Below are positions 20,730 through 35,224 of a DNA stretch of 64,000 nt, piece by piece. The translations under genes and the position numbers were made by a program. Position 1 is the stretch's first letter. The number at the start of each line of letters is the position of its first letter. The stretch covers positions 21,728,811-21,792,810 of the forward strand of contig OX459095.1 in assembly GCA_949775045.1 (NCBI GenBank), written 5' to 3'. This DNA comes from Metridium senile (taxonomy: Eukaryota > Cnidaria > Anthozoa > Actiniaria > Metridiidae). The notes under the pieces are model-generated. The model worked only from the letters and a program-made list of their open reading frames with translations, was not told where the DNA came from and did not search any database.

Positions 20730-23401
20730 AAGTAAACTTCTACCAGAAGTAAAACAAAACAGTGGAAACGTCGTCTCCTATTCTCCATAACTTCCTAAGC
20801 TTCGGTGAGGGATCAGTCAACAGATAACAAGTTAAGGCATAACATTCTTCAGTAAACTTCTACCAGAAGTAAAACAAAACAGTGGAGACGTTGTCTCCTA
20901 TTTTCCATAACTTCCTAAGCTTCGGTGAGGGATCAGTCAACAGATAACATTCTTCAGTAAACTTCTACCAGAAGTAAAACAAAACAGTGGAGACGTCGTC
21001 TCCTATTCTCCATAACTTCCTAAGCTTCGGTGAGGGATCAGTCAACAGATAACATTCTTCAGTAAACTTCTACCAGAAGTAAAACAAAACAGTGGAGACG
21101 TCGTCTCCTATTCTCCATAACTTCCTAAGCTTCGGTGAGGGATCAGTCAACAGATAACATTCTTCAGTAAACTTCTACCAGAAGTAAAACAAAACAGTGG
21201 AGACGTCGTCTCCTATTCTCCATAATTCCTAAGCTTCGGTGAGGGATCAGTCAACAGATAACAAGTTAAGGCATAACATTCTTCAGTAAACTTCTACCAG
21301 AAGTAAAACAAAACAGTGGAGACGTCGTCTCCTATTCTCCATAACTTCCTAAGCTTCGGTGAGGGATCAGTCAACAGATAACAAGTTAAGGCATAACATT
21401 CTTCAGTAAACTTCTACCAGAAGTAAAACAAAACAGTGGAGACGTCGTCTCCTATTCTCCATAACTTCCTAAGCTTCGGTGAGGGATCAGTCAACAGATA
21501 ACAAGTTAAGGCATAACATTCTTCAGTAAACTTCTACCAGAAGTAAAACAAAACAGTGGAGACGTCGTCTCCTATTTTCCATAACTTCCTAAGCTTCGGT
21601 GAGGGATCAGTCAACAGATAACATTCTTCAGTAAACTTCTACCAGAAGTAAAACAAAACAGTGGAGACGTCGTCTCCTATTCTCCATAATTCCTAAGCTT
21701 CGGTGAGGGATCAGTCAACAGATAACAAGTTAAGGCATAACATTCTTCAGTAAACTTCTACCAGAAGTAAAACAAAACAGTGGAGACGTCGTCTCCTATT
21801 CTCCATAACTTCCTAAGCTTCGGTGAGGGATCAGTCAACAGATAACAAGTTAAGGCATAACATTCTTCAGTAAACTTCTACCAGAAGTAAAACAAAACAG
21901 TGGAGACGTCATCTCCTATTCTCCATAACTTCCTAAGCTTCGTGAGGGATCAGTCAACAGATAACAAGTTAAGGCATAACATTCTTCAGTAAACTTCTAC
22001 CAGAAGTAAAACAAAACAGTGGAAACGTCGTCTCCTATTCTCCATAACTTCCTAAGCTTCGGCGAGGATCAGTCAACAGATAACAAGTTAAGGCATAACA
22101 TTCTTCAGTAAACTTCTACCAGAAGTAAAACAAAACAGTGGAGACGTCGTCTCCTATTCTCCATAACTTCCTAAGCTTCGGTGAGGGATCAGTCAACAGA
22201 TAACAAGTCAAGGCATAACATTCTTCAGTAAACTTCTACCAGAAGTAAAACAAAACAGTGGAGACGTCGTCTACTATTCTCCATAACTTCCTAAGCTTCG
22301 TGAGGGATCAGTCAACAGATAACAAGTTAATGCATAACATTCTTCAGTAAACTTCTACCAGAAGTAAAACAAAACAGTGGAGACGTCGTCTCCTTTTCTC
22401 CATAACTTCCTAAGCTTCGGTGAGGGATCAGTCAACAGATAACAAGTTAAGGCATAACATTCTTCAGTAAACTTCTACCAGAAGTAAAACAAAACAGTGG
22501 AGACGTCATCTCCTATTCTCCATAACTTCCTAAGCTTCGTGAGGGATCAGTCAACAGATAACAAGTTAAGGCATAACATTCTTCAGTAAACTTCTACCAG
22601 AAGTAAAACAAAACAGTGGAGACGTCATCTCCTATTCTCCATAACTTCCTAAGCTTCGTGAGGGATCAGTCAACAGATAACAAGTTAATGCATAACATTC
22701 TTCAGTAAACTTCTACCAGAAGTAAAACAAAACAGTGGAGACGTCATCTCCTATTCTCCATAACTTCCTAAGCTTCGTGAGGGATCAGTCAACAGATAAC
22801 AAGTTAATGCATAACATTCTTCAGTAAACTTCTACCAGAAGTAAAACAAAACAGTGGAGACGTCGTCTCCTATTCTCCATAACTTCCTAAGCTTCGGTGA
22901 GGGATCAGTCAACAGATAACAAGTTAAGGCATAACATTCTTCAGTAAACTTCTACCAGAAGTAAAACAAAACAGTGGAGACGTCATCTCCTATTCTCCAT
23001 AACTTCCTAAGCTTCGTGAGGGATCAGTCAACAGATAACAAGTTAAGGCATAACATTCTTCAGTAAACTTCTACCAGAAGTAAAACAAAACAGTGGAGAC
23101 GTCGTCTCCTATTCTCCATAAATTCCTAAGCTTCGTGAGGGATCAGTCAACAGATAACAAGTTAAGGCATAACATTCTTCAGTAAACTTCTACCAGAAGT
23201 AAAACAAAACAGTGGAGACGTCGTCTCCTATTCTCCATAAATTCCTAAGCTTCGTGAGGGATCAGTCAACAGATAACAAGTTAAGGCATAACATTCTTCA
23301 GTAAACTTCTACCAGAAGTAAAACAAAACAGTGGAGACGTCGTCTCCTATTCTCCATAAATTCCTAAGCTTCGTGAGGGATCAGTCAACAGATAACAAGT
23401 T
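20730..23401 (+). repeat. Satellite array, 23 copies of a 105/120-bp unit
   Basis: The anchor ACTTCTACCAGAAGT recurs at 20736, 20856, 20961, 21066, 21171, 21290 and so on to 23305, 23 times. Spacing is either about 105 or about 119-120 bp. The long form has an extra AAGTTAAGGCATAAC block. Each unit carries two dyads, ACTTCT-ACC-AGAAGT and GGAGAC-GTC-GTCTCC, plus AAGCTT. Copies differ by only a few point changes or one-base deletions, so the array was recently amplified or homogenised. No ORF. Confidence 0.95.
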
Positions 23402-23626
23402 TCGAGAAAATTGATTTCCATCAAAGCTCTGTTTGAATTGAAATCGTCATCATCTGAACGATCTTCACTTTAAAGTTAGGGGACTTTCCTCGTCCAAAAG
23501 AGGCGAAAAATGAAAAAAAGACTAATTCAGTATGACAGAAAGGTGCATAGGCGCTTTATTCCTTCTTTTTGAACTAGAAAAAGAGAAATGAACTGTCGAC
23601 GAATTTAGGGTGCAAAGGCGCTTTTT

Positions 23627-23850
23627 TCTATATTATGAAACTTTGAACTTGAAACTTTCAACGTTACCGCAAATTCAGTTGTGGTCTGCTTATATATTTC
23701 TTTTATATTATGAAATATTGAACTTGAAACTTTCAACGTTACCGCAAATTCAGTTGTGGTCTGCTTATATATTTATTTTATATTATGAAACATTGAACTT
23801 GAAACTTTCAACATTACCGCAAATTCAGTTGTGGTCTGCTTATATTGGAA
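23627..23850 (+). repeat. Three tandem copies of a 75-bp unit
   Basis: The unit contains TATATTATGAAAC, TTGAACTTGAAACTTTCAAC and GCAAATTCAGTTGTGGTCTG. Because 75 is divisible by three, the frame stays open for all copies, giving a repetitive 25-residue ORF. No sign that it is translated. Confidence 0.8.
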
Positions 23851-24108
23851 TAGACTCATTCATTAGCAAGTTTGGTAAGTTCTGTATACAGTCACTCTCC
23901 TCAATTCGTGTTGTACAGATAAAAAACAGACATGTATTTATTGGTGGAATTCCTTTGAGTTCATTGGCTTTGAATCTGTGAATTCCATGTGCATAAACTG
24001 TGTACTAGTACATTTACGAGATTGACTGTTACAGAATTTTATTCAAATTCAGTTGTTTTTTTTACAAAATAAAGAGAATAGAAAACGTTTTGTTTTTATG
24101 TGGGATCG

Positions 24109-24231
24109 TTAGGGGACGGGCCATTTGATATTTGACAGGGGGTGGGGACATGCCAGTGCTACGTTTTCTCGATATATTTTTCCATTTTTGACGATGTACG
24201 CTTTGTTTTATATCAAATGGTACGTTCCTAA
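24109..24231. mobile_element. MITE of the GGGACGGGCCATTTGA family, copy 1
   Basis: TTAGGGGACGGGCCATTTGA at the left and the inverse TCAAATGGTACGTTCCTAA at the right, about 123 bp. Related elements lie at 38652-38861, 41136-41390 and 54824-54988. Confidence 0.6.
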
Positions 24232-25020
24232 GAGGGTTAAAAGTCGCCACACCCTATTAAAATGACTAATTCCGGTATCTTTTAGGACTTTTGTCCTGGG
24301 GACAGTACACCCTTCGTCGGCGATCGATTTCGCAAACGACCCCAAAAATCCTTAAGGTGTACGCATAAATTAAGAGAACTGTCAAAGCCTTGTTGTTGAT
24401 TTCAACCCGTAAAAGGTACGACTGTGCGATGTTCGATTCTTGGCAGCTAAGCTTTTTTCTCTCTCTCAAAACAACAGAGAAAAAGAACACACACACAAAA
24501 TTTACAACTACTGGAGAATGCCATCACTTCCGTTGAATCCACATTGGATGGCTATTAATAATCAGAGGTCATCCTGACAAGTCATTTTTAATATGAAAGT
24601 CTTGCAGAAAAGAGACTGATTAGTAAATGAAAGGAAAAAACTGGAAAAACGGAAACAAATTAGGAAAAAATAAAGAAATCTCAAATAAAGCGCTGTCGCT
24701 AGGATTCTTGACCATAGTATCTCTTGTAAGACTGCACCCCATGCACTAAATCTAATACTAAAACAAACACAATAAAAACAACTAGAAGACGAGACATTAT
24801 ATTCAGAAGCAACTACAGGGTCAAAATTTTGGCAACACCGCGCTATCCCGCTAGTCAAAAAATCATTGAGGTAGAGGAGAACCAGCCCCTAAACATTTTT
24901 TTTATTAGGAATTCAATACAAAAACTTTTGTATATTTTGCTATTTTGAAAAAAATATTATTAACCCAAAAAGTCTTGGGCTTCCTGTGCTAGAGTTTACT
25001 CGAGCCCGCGGTACTTTTGT

Positions 25021-25029
25021 TTTGGCGCC
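25021..25029 (+). promoter_or_regulatory. E2F-type site upstream of RAD9A
   Basis: TTTGGCGCC matches the E2F consensus TTTSSCGC exactly and lies 145 nt before the RAD9A ATG in an otherwise AT-rich stretch. Cell-cycle control of a checkpoint-clamp gene is plausible; this is inference from the motif. Confidence 0.45.
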
Positions 25030-25173
25030 ATTTTGAATTTCTCTGCAAAGTGTTCACTATGTTTAGAAAAACACGGCACAATTGATGTTGTTGTCTTTTC
25101 TTTGGTATAAAAAATGGCTTAAAGGGAATTTTAACTGTTGTTACCTTAATGGCTTCAAGCAAGAAGTAAAGAA

Positions 25174-28100
25174 ATGCGCTGTGTAGTGCCTGGTAGATCG
25201 CTAAAGTGTAAGTTTTGCCGTCTTATTGTGAATATTTGCATTTTTGCTGTCAGAGTTGGAAAGACTGTAATCTTATATCTCTTTTTCAGTATTCGCCAAA
25301 GCTATCCATTGCCTGTCGAAAATAGGCGAAGAGCTGTACCTTGAAGCTTTACCCGATGGAGTAAGTTGTTATCATATTTGAATACTTCTACAATTGTTAT
25401 TTTTTGATAGCATAAGCTGGGGAAGCTTGATTAAAAAGCTTATCTGCACTAATTTTTTTTTTTACAAATTTTCTGTTCCAAGTGGTAAATTATGTTACAT
25501 CTTTTTTGGAGTTTATTTATTTCTAATATAAGTCAAGTTGAAGTACAAGATTGTAAAAGTGAACATGGACAAACAGTAATAAGTGACCTTATTTTTTCAT
25601 TATCCTTTTTTCATTTTCTTTATCATTCATTGTTGTAGAGTTGTTTTTGAAAATTAACTCTTTATAAACTGTATAATATATTGTCATCAGTTGATTGTCT
25701 GCGACATTTTAAAAGGCTTTTTTAAACTTGATTGAAGTGCACTTGATAAAAAATATTATAGTAAAAAATATGTTGTTCATTTGTCTCACAAATCTTAACA
25801 ATATAGTATTTTTTATTTTTATATTTATTTTAATGTGTGTCTACAGCTAGCCCTCAGGACCGTCAATTCATGTAGATCTGCCTATGCCTGCTTCAAGTTT
25901 GATTCTAGTTTCTTCATAAGCTATGATGATGGCAGTAAGGATTTACCTGATGATGACTCGGAGGCAGAAGATATGATGAAATGTAAAATAGCTATGAAGG
26001 TGATCACTTTTACTTTTTTTTACTTTAAGAGTGTGTTGTCTTTTATCAAAGTGACCTATTTACATTTACACTCAATTGATATCATATTTCATTTGTTGGG
26101 TTTCATGCGTTGATTTGCTACCATGTTTTGGTTGGGCTTCCTGTGGTTTTCCAACTAGATTTGGTTGGGCCTTTTCAAATGTCTTTTCATGACCAAACTA
26201 AACAATATTATTTTTGTGTGATGAAATATTATTGAATTGTTTTCCTGACATTGTTGTTTATAGTCATGCCTTACTGCCTTCAAGTCAATCAACACTATTG
26301 AAAAACACGTTGATAGATGTAAAATAGACCTTAACGTCAGCCAAGGGAGACTTGTGTTCTTGCTCTACTGTAGACATGGTAGGTGTTCTGTATACATTGT
26401 ATTGACACATTAATATATGGGCCATTCCACCGTGACGGACATTACATTCACAGACCTAAATAAGCTTGTGTTTCATACACAGTTGCATTATCTTACAATT
26501 TATTTTTTCACACAACTGTCTTAGAACCTTGTCTACAATTTGCATGAAAAAAGTTTTCAGAAATAATTTTCGACTTGTCAGTTTTTTGACTGTGACGGAC
26601 ATTACAGCTAAAACTACCACTAATTCCAGTTGGGTAAATTAGAAGTGAAATTCCTGTGAATTGTGAGAAGTTTATAGCAAACAATTGCTTTTTAGCATTT
26701 GGTTATAGGTTAAGGTTTCTTACTGAAGACCTATATTTTTTAGTTGTTTTTTCTATTTTTTTAAAAAAGGGAATAGTTAGCGTGACGGACATTACAAGAA
26801 ACGTGACGGACATTACAAATGGCAAATTCAGTAAGTCAAATATAAGAAAATTGCCTAATTTGCTTAGTAAATATCACATAGAATAGATAATATTACAGTA
26901 AAATCACAATGAGAACCTTAGTCAGTTAACTCTCTTTTTGGAGCACGCTTTTTAATGTTGTCAAATTTTAATTATTTCAATGTCTCATGTGGAATGACCC
27001 ATATGACAATTAAATGTAGTGAACCTCAGTGTTCTAAATATAGTGGTACCTCTTTTAAGCGGTCACCCTCAGGATTTTCCAAAGTGGCCGCATAATAGAG
27101 GTTTTCCGCTGGATAGAGGTATAGAATAGGTATAGGCATAGATTTGGGACTTTTTATTGTGGCCGCCTAATAGAGGGTGACTGCTTAATGGGTGACCGCT
27201 TAATAGAGGTACCACTGTACTCCAGTTAAATTGTGTTATCTAGCACTGCTGTACTATAATTTGACCAAAGGCACATTTGCAGGGATAGCCTCAATTCAGA
27301 GTAAATTCAAATTTAATAATGATGATGGTAATCATGAAAATAATGATGATGCTGGTGAAAATGATGATGGTAATAATGGTAATTTAATAATGATGATGAT
27401 GATGATGGTAATAATGATGATGATGATGGTAATAGTGATGATGATGGTAATAATGATGATGGTAATAATGATGATGATGATGATGGTGGTAATAATAATG
27501 ATGATGGTAATAATAATGATGATGGTAATAATGATGATGGTGGTGGTAATAATAATGATGATGGTAATAATGATGATGATGATGATGGTAATAGTGATGA
27601 TGGTGGTATGATGATGATGGTAATAATGATGATGATGATGATGATGGTAATAGTGATGATGATGGTAATAATAATGATGATGGTAATAATGATGATGATG
27701 GTAATAATGATGATGATGATGATGGTAATAGTGATGATGATGGTAATGATGATGATGATGGTATTAATGATGATGATGGTAATAATGATGATGGTAATAG
27801 TGATGATGATGGTAATAATGATGATGATGGTAATGATGATGATGGTAATAATGATGATGATGATGATGGTAATAGTGATGATGATGGTAATAATGATGAT
27901 GATGGTAATGATGATGATGATGGTAAAGTGATGATGATGGTAATAATGATGATGATGATGATGGTAATAGTGATGATGATGGTAATAATGATGATGATGG
28001 TATTAATGATGATGATGGTAATAATGATGATGGTAATAGTGATGATGATGGTAATAATGATGATGATGATGGTAATAATGATGATGATGGTAATAATGAT

Positions 28101-31100
28101 GATGATGATGATGGTAATAGTGATGATGATGGTAATAATGATGATGATGGTAATGATGATGATGATGGTAATGATGATGATGATGGTAATAGTGATGATG
28201 ATGGTAATAATGATGATGATGGTAATAATGATGATGATCATTGGTAATGATGGTGTTGATACATGGACTAATGATGATGTTATTTATAGGATGGATATGT
28301 TGATATCATGGTGATATTGATTATGATGATGATATCATTTATAAGTCTGATAATATTTGATAAGAAATACCATTTAAAAAAATTGTACATTTGAAAATAT
28401 AATAATCAAAGATATACACTGTAGTCTAAAATAAAATTTGTATTTATTATCGTTTTCAGGAATAACCAAAACCCATAACCTGACATTCCAAGAATGTGAG
28501 AATCTACAAGCAGTGTTTACAAAAGATTTATGTCCTAATTTTATAACTGCACAACCAAAGTATGTTGGAAATGTTTGACACATATAATTTTATATCTGTT
28601 CTTTTGGTACAGAGAATACAGAGCCTCTTAGAGCTCAATAGCCCGATTTCAAAATATGCTTGATTTGCCACATAAAAGGAATCCAACATGGCTTTGTACA
28701 TACAACAATAAATTATTGTGAATGACTTCAAGCATTATGCATGAGGCGTGATGGTCTTGAGGTTAAGGGGTCCCGGCACAACAGCCTGGTCTCAGAGGCA
28801 TTTACTAACACTTTCCGGTAGCCAAGTGTGCCCTCATATATATGAAAAATATACATGTAAACTGAGATGTACTTTGTGTAATCCTAGCTCAGGGGAGACC
28901 ATTTTTATGAAGCCTTGTTTTGATTTATTTGTATATGGCAAATCAAGCATATATCAAAGGTTAACTTTTTTCAATCCAGTGTGTACATGGGAATCTATAT
29001 AATTATGTACATTTGTTTGTACATGTACATAAACTTTTCAGGAAGTAGCTTTATCATTTTACTGAGTAAAATACATATCAAAATTAAAGTAGTTTAAAGA
29101 TATAGCAAATATTCAACTAGTATGTCTTTATATTTTCAGGCTGTTATCAGATGCTGTGTGTAATTTCCCAAATAATCAGGAGGAGTTAACATTATCAATC
29201 ACCCCTGAAGTCATGGTCTTTAAGAATTATACTGATGATGAACCAGGTACAATACATTACATGGGAATAATTGTTGATGATTAATTGATAGACTGACTAG
29301 CTGACTGCTGGGCCATTTGATTGACTGATTAAATGATTGATTGATTATTTATTGGTTCATTCACTCATCTATTTATTCATTTATCTCTCTATTCAATTCT
29401 CTAAGCATTTTCTATTCATTTATTCACTTATTTACTCATTTATTCATGCATTCAACTGATGTTCATTCATTCATTTATCCATCCATTTATTCATTCATTA
29501 ATTCATTCATTCATTCAACCATTCATTTATCTATTTATCCATTCATTCATTCATTCAACCATTCATTTATTCATTAATGTATCAACACTCTCACTCATTG
29601 ATTGATTAATTAATTAATTAATTAATTAATTCACTTATTTTTGTATTTCCTTCCCATTTGTTTACCCAATCAAATGTTATCCATTAGAACAGCTATTTGT
29701 TTATTAAATGATAATATATATTTTTTTTGTACTTATATCTAGTGAGTATTTGATTGGATTGTAATTATTGGTTGCTAGCAGTCTCTTATGTGTATTTTCA
29801 GATCCCAACAAAGTTATTCACACTCAAATAAATCTAAGTCCTGGAGAGTTTGAAAATTACCAGATAGGAGTGGATACAGAGATAACATTTTGCCTCAAGG
29901 AACTTAGGGTAATGAATGTGTCTTGTTAGTCATTTTATTATTGATCTCATTTTAAAATAATTGGAAACGTTATCCATTGTGGATACAAAGTTTTTAATAT
30001 ATGTGTGAGTGTACACATATGTACACTTATTAGATATGCAAATTTGCAATTAACTGTAAATATGGTGCAAATATTATGTTTGTACTAAAATACCATTATT
30101 ATTGTTATATGAGTTAAGTAGAAAGTTATTATTCATTTGTCTCACAGTTTTCAAAGGTTTGCACCATGACTGCTACTACTAATCTTACAGTGTGAATCAA
30201 AAAACCGTGGGCACCTAGAAATATTTTGAAATCGTTTATTGTTCGTTCAGGAGAACGGTACAAGCAGTAATGGTCGAAATGCTGTGGCTCAAACCTTTGA
30301 CATTAGTGAGACAAACAAATAGCTTAATCTCATTTATTATATCATATATATGATGTTGATCTCTTGATATCTCCATGTCAGGCCATTTTAGCATTTGGAG
30401 ATATTTCTGGACAACCTTTAAATATCCACTTTGAGACAGGAGGAAAGTAAGTGGACATAAGATTATTCATGATGAAATTATGTTTATTTGTCAGAAGAAA
30501 TTTATGTTAAAAATAAAGATCTCATAAATATAAATGTTAAAGGGTCAAAACACACGGTATTCTGGTTCTCTGTTCCCCTCCATAACACTTGACATTTGTT
30601 ATTGTGACCAAGATATGTAGATGTTTGTATATTTGTTTACTCTCATGTGCCTGTAGTACTGGTAGGTATCATACATGTATACAAACATAGACATCTTGGT
30701 CACAATAAGAAATTTTTTATTTGATTTTTAGAAATAAAAATCTTGGTCAAGGATTTTTAAAATCAACCGAGTCTCAGTCTCAGATTTAAAACGTAAGTGG
30801 ATGTGGAATTAAATGTTGAAACCATTTGCCCGGGCCTTAAGTGTACAAAGGACGAGATTCCAAGACTTGGCCATTTTTTCAGAGACTTTTAATTTTTAGG
30901 GGGTAGCATTCACCACCCCTGCTATGCATGTTTGATAGTATGCTGAAGAATGTTGTATTTGTAATTTATTGTAATACTAATGCTTGTTTGTACTACAGGC
31001 CTATAGTGTTAAGCATGGATGCAGACTCTACCTATGAATCAGATTTTGTTCTTGCAACACTGGTGGATGAACAACCATCAACTCAATCAACGCAGGCAGC

Positions 31101-34100
31101 AGCTAAGTAAGTATTGAGACTACTATAAAGCATATCTAAATTTAGAGATTTATTAAAGCATCAATCTTGAAGTCATATCTAGATTAATATTTGTCAATAG
31201 TGGAACGAAACGATCTGGATTGAAATGACTTTGGATCGAAATGACTGGTTACCCTTGATTAATATTCTCCAAAACGTTCTTTACTTTCATGTGCTATAAG
31301 TGCCCTTCTATTTGTGGAGACTCAAACCCACACTCACTACCTCATAATGCTGCTTCTACTGTTCTCCTCATAGTTATCTTCCATCTTGAAAATTATTGAT
31401 TTCCCTCTTAAATATGGAACAAATCATGCCTACACAATCACTTAATTTTCCACTCTGAAATTACTTTTCTAATTTTTATTTTATTGTTCAGATGTTGTTT
31501 CCATTAAAAGCATAAATTTGTATTAATTATATCTTCTTTTTTTTCTTACTCAACAGACCTTCCTCACAAAAATCCAAACTACAAAATGGTAAAATGTCTA
31601 CCACAGAAAAGGCAAAACTTTCCCAGACAAACAAAGCAAAATCAAAGGGGTCACAACCTTCTCAACAAAGTGTTGCTAAGCAACAGTATTCCGATGACTA
31701 TTGGCCAATGGATGATGATGATGATTTAGATCTAGAAGAAGTTATTGCAGAAGAAGCAAGCTCTAGAAAAACACCAAGGTAACAATATGGAATTAATTGT
31801 AAAATACGTATATACAAGATAGGTATGTTTTGAGTTCTTCAGTGTGCAGTCTAACTCTCGATGGCATGTGATGCAAACTTAACATTGACAACAAAAGAAA
31901 AACCACAGGTTAAAGTTCTGCTTATTGACTCAAATTTGGTTTTGGATAGTTTTGGACACCTAAGGTTTGATCCCTTATCCAAAACAAGATTTTAGTTAAA
32001 AAAAAAAAAGAAATAGAGATCATTTAAACCTTTTGTGTACCTTTTATTTTTAACTTTTTTTAAAGCCACTCAAGATTAAAACAATCCATATCTTGACAAA
32101 TCAACAAAATGGACCCTATTTTAGTTGTTTTTCAACATTGTGAGTTGCCTTGTTGCAAACGTTTCTTTACAAAAGTCAGTACCCTACCTAACACTCACAA
32201 ATACATGAAACTATCATGATCGTTTTGCAAAATTCTAGATCATGTTTGAGACAATTTTTGGGATACCCTGTTTAACACCATACCCTCACCAGTTGCACAT
32301 ACATGTACCTGTATAGCAAATAATATGGGAGTACACCCTACCCCGCCCAACTCCCGCATTGTTTACCGGTACAACTAGTTCTTTCATATGACAATGCTAA
32401 AATATTAAAATATCTGTTTACTTAATCTAGATATGACTTGAAGATTGATGCTTTTGATAAATCTTTAAATTTAGATTATAGTAGTCTCAATACTTACTTA
32501 CAACTAGACAAAAGATTTTTCATACTTAATTCATGCCAAATTAACAACCTCTTAATATATAGCTTAATCAATATAATAAATATATTTGCCTACTTGTAAT
32601 ATGATTTGATGACCAACATTGCATGTAAGACCTGTCAATTCCTTTTTTGATTTGTTATCTTTCTTCTTATAGTCAGACAAATACAAGCAGTCACAAAGAA
32701 CCAAATGTAAATTCAAGAACAAAAAATAAGAAATTATCAATGATACCTGAATCAAGCCAAGAAAATCATACACAGGCATCAATGTATCCTTGTATATTTA
32801 TTTATATGATATGATGTTGCACTAAGTACATAATAATATTTATTACTTAATATTGCGCAGTCTAACATGCTAATATATGATTGACTGTGCATACTAGGTA
32901 ACACATACAATATGAGTGGCCAATCTTTTCGGGATATACAATGATATGTCAAAGACAAACCATTGTATATCATACAGATTGCATGCGAAAATTGTATAAT
33001 ACTTATGACTCACCAACATTAGTTCTTTCATATTTTACCAACTGAAGATATAAGTAGATCTGGCTGAGAAAATTCAGTGCCACTACTGAAACCAGGGCCA
33101 CCCAATCAAATTTCAAAATATATATTTTTTGAGATCAAACAAAAACCTTGTACAAGGTTCTCATAAGCTAAGATGTTTCTTATTCAATTTTGATCTATTT
33201 CATTCACATACTCATTAGAATGGAAATTTTTAGCATTTTAAGCAACAAAACTAAACATTTGTAGAGATTCTATTGTTCATATTCTCGATCATGATTGGAT
33301 AATAATGTTTTGTTGGCCCGGTTTTAGTAGTCGCACTGTAAAACTCATGGCAATCAGGACGACTTTGTATTAAATATGCAACCTTCTTCACAGCTATGAT
33401 TTCTATTGTCAATTTCACATGAGTTATTAATTAGTTTTATAAGTAATGTTTACAACTGTGTTGTATCAGCAGATGCAACCACGTGGTAGGGGATTGTATA
33501 GCCGACACAACATGGATGTGAATGTTGTAAACAAATTATAAAGCTTGTAGGATACTAAGTTAACTTTATCAAATTTACACATTAACCATATTTTACCAAA
33601 CTTTCAAGATAAAAGTAAATCTCATCAAGAAATTTCAAGTTTAAGCTTATGTAAATCAGGATATACAACACTAGTGTTTTATCAAATATACAAACGATTA
33701 TGATTTCCTATGTAAATTTTTCATGACTTTTAAATTAGTTTTATAAACTATTGATAGACACAGATATAGTACCACATCATGTTAGGGTGTTCCTTGACGT
33801 TATGCTCAGAAATGCCAGTGCTAATCCACTACAGACTCCTCAAAGTTCTGTTACAGGTACTTGTATATAGGGTTAATAATTTAAGAATATTATGTAAATA
33901 CCCTTTCCGAGAAACTTTCTCACCCATGAAATGAAAAGCCTAAAAGCTAATAGCACAGGGGACTATGGGTAATCTATGTTATACTAGAACGTAGTGATTT
34001 CATGGCTGCATTGCATGCTACACTTGTCAATGTGTTATTAAGAAATGACTATTTTAACTTATTAAACAAGAAAAGCTTTCCAAATAAACATTTAGTTTCT

Positions 34101-35188
34101 GATCTGATCCATGATCCTTTGCACCACTAGCTTGTAGGCTTTTCACGGGTGACAAACTTTCTCAGAAAGTTTGTAACTTATATGGTAGTGTCAGTTAGAA
34201 TCAGCAAAAAAAAACCAGAATCTCTGACAGTATAACAGAAAAGACTTTCTCAAACTTATTAATAATTCATTATCCCAGGGACCAATAATAACTTTGCATT
34301 TCAGTCACATGCATAGGTCTTGATACTTGATCGAGACACTGATCAAGACACTGATCAAGACACTGATCAAGACACTGTAAAAGTTTGTTATGTTTTAGCC
34401 TCAGGAGATTCAAAAACAAATAAATTATAATGCGGCTGAGAAGTCAGATCAAAAACTTGTGCTTCGCATTTCATCAGGGGCTCCAACCCCTGATCAAACA
34501 CTCACACTCGTTTTTGATCTATTACAGCATGATCATACCGTAAGATGGGCCAACTTTTTACAATGTTAGAAAATGTTACATCTTATACTCATGCACTGTA
34601 AAAATGGTAATTTATCAGAATAGGTGAAGAAGTTTATTCATGATAACCTTTCTTTCTATTTCTAGATGTTTCATTTCTACGAAATGTTGACATGGTAAGT
34701 TCAAAAAGTACCCAGAAATAATGTTCTTTTCTCTAGACCAAAGCAGTAAAAAGTCCTTATGGGAAATGATGTTGGAAAATACATATGGAAACTAGCAATT
34801 AAACAAGTATAGTAGATAATTGATATCAATGATTGTTAATAAATATAATTTGTAACGCCGTAAAAATGTTGGCTTAACTTAACTGACATTTTGAGATTTA
34901 GGCCAGCCCTTCGTAAGAGTAAAAGAGTTAGATTAAGAGAGAGATATGAAGCAGAAAAAGTGACGAACCAATCAAAAAGTGATAGAAAATGTAGGAGGAG
35001 TGTAAAATACATGTTTATAAGTAGCCATTGCTAGACAAGTATTATACTAATAATTTCCATCTATTATTGTCCATTGCAGCCATCACTGGGAGGTGGCAGT
35101 CCAAGTAGCCAACAGTTTCACAGAAGTATTATACACACTAACACCACTCCACATAAATTCCAAGATGGCAATGACAGTGATGAAGGAA

Positions 35189-35224
<36 letters not shown>

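Larger units (their letters stand above)
23402..24990. other. Intergenic stretch between the satellite array and RAD9A
   Basis: Holds a three-copy 75-bp tandem repeat (about 23627-23850) and a MITE (24109-24231). The rest is AT-rich. Open frames here (for example 24562-24858 minus) have no recognisable domain or splice context. No host gene recognised. Confidence 0.5.

Noticed and set aside
20730..23401. Direct-repeat array resembling a CRISPR locus
   Set aside because: Whole 105/120-bp units are repeated with no variable spacers, in eukaryotic DNA; it is a satellite.
23610..23981. Plus-strand ORF with three 25-residue repeats
   Set aside because: A 75-bp tandem repeat keeps the frame open; no domain, signal or splice sites.
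27231..28314. Long open frames on both strands (Met/Val-rich plus, Ile/Thr/Ser/His-rich minus, up to 285 codons)
   Set aside because: They are translations of the GATGGTAATAAT microsatellite in RAD9A intron 4; every frame is open because the repeat lacks stops.
33755..33809. Extending the RAD9A exon 33810-33856 upstream to the TAG at about 33760
   Set aside because: The extension reads an in-frame stop (TAG of GTTAGG) with the incoming phase; the acceptor at 33808-33809 keeps the frame.
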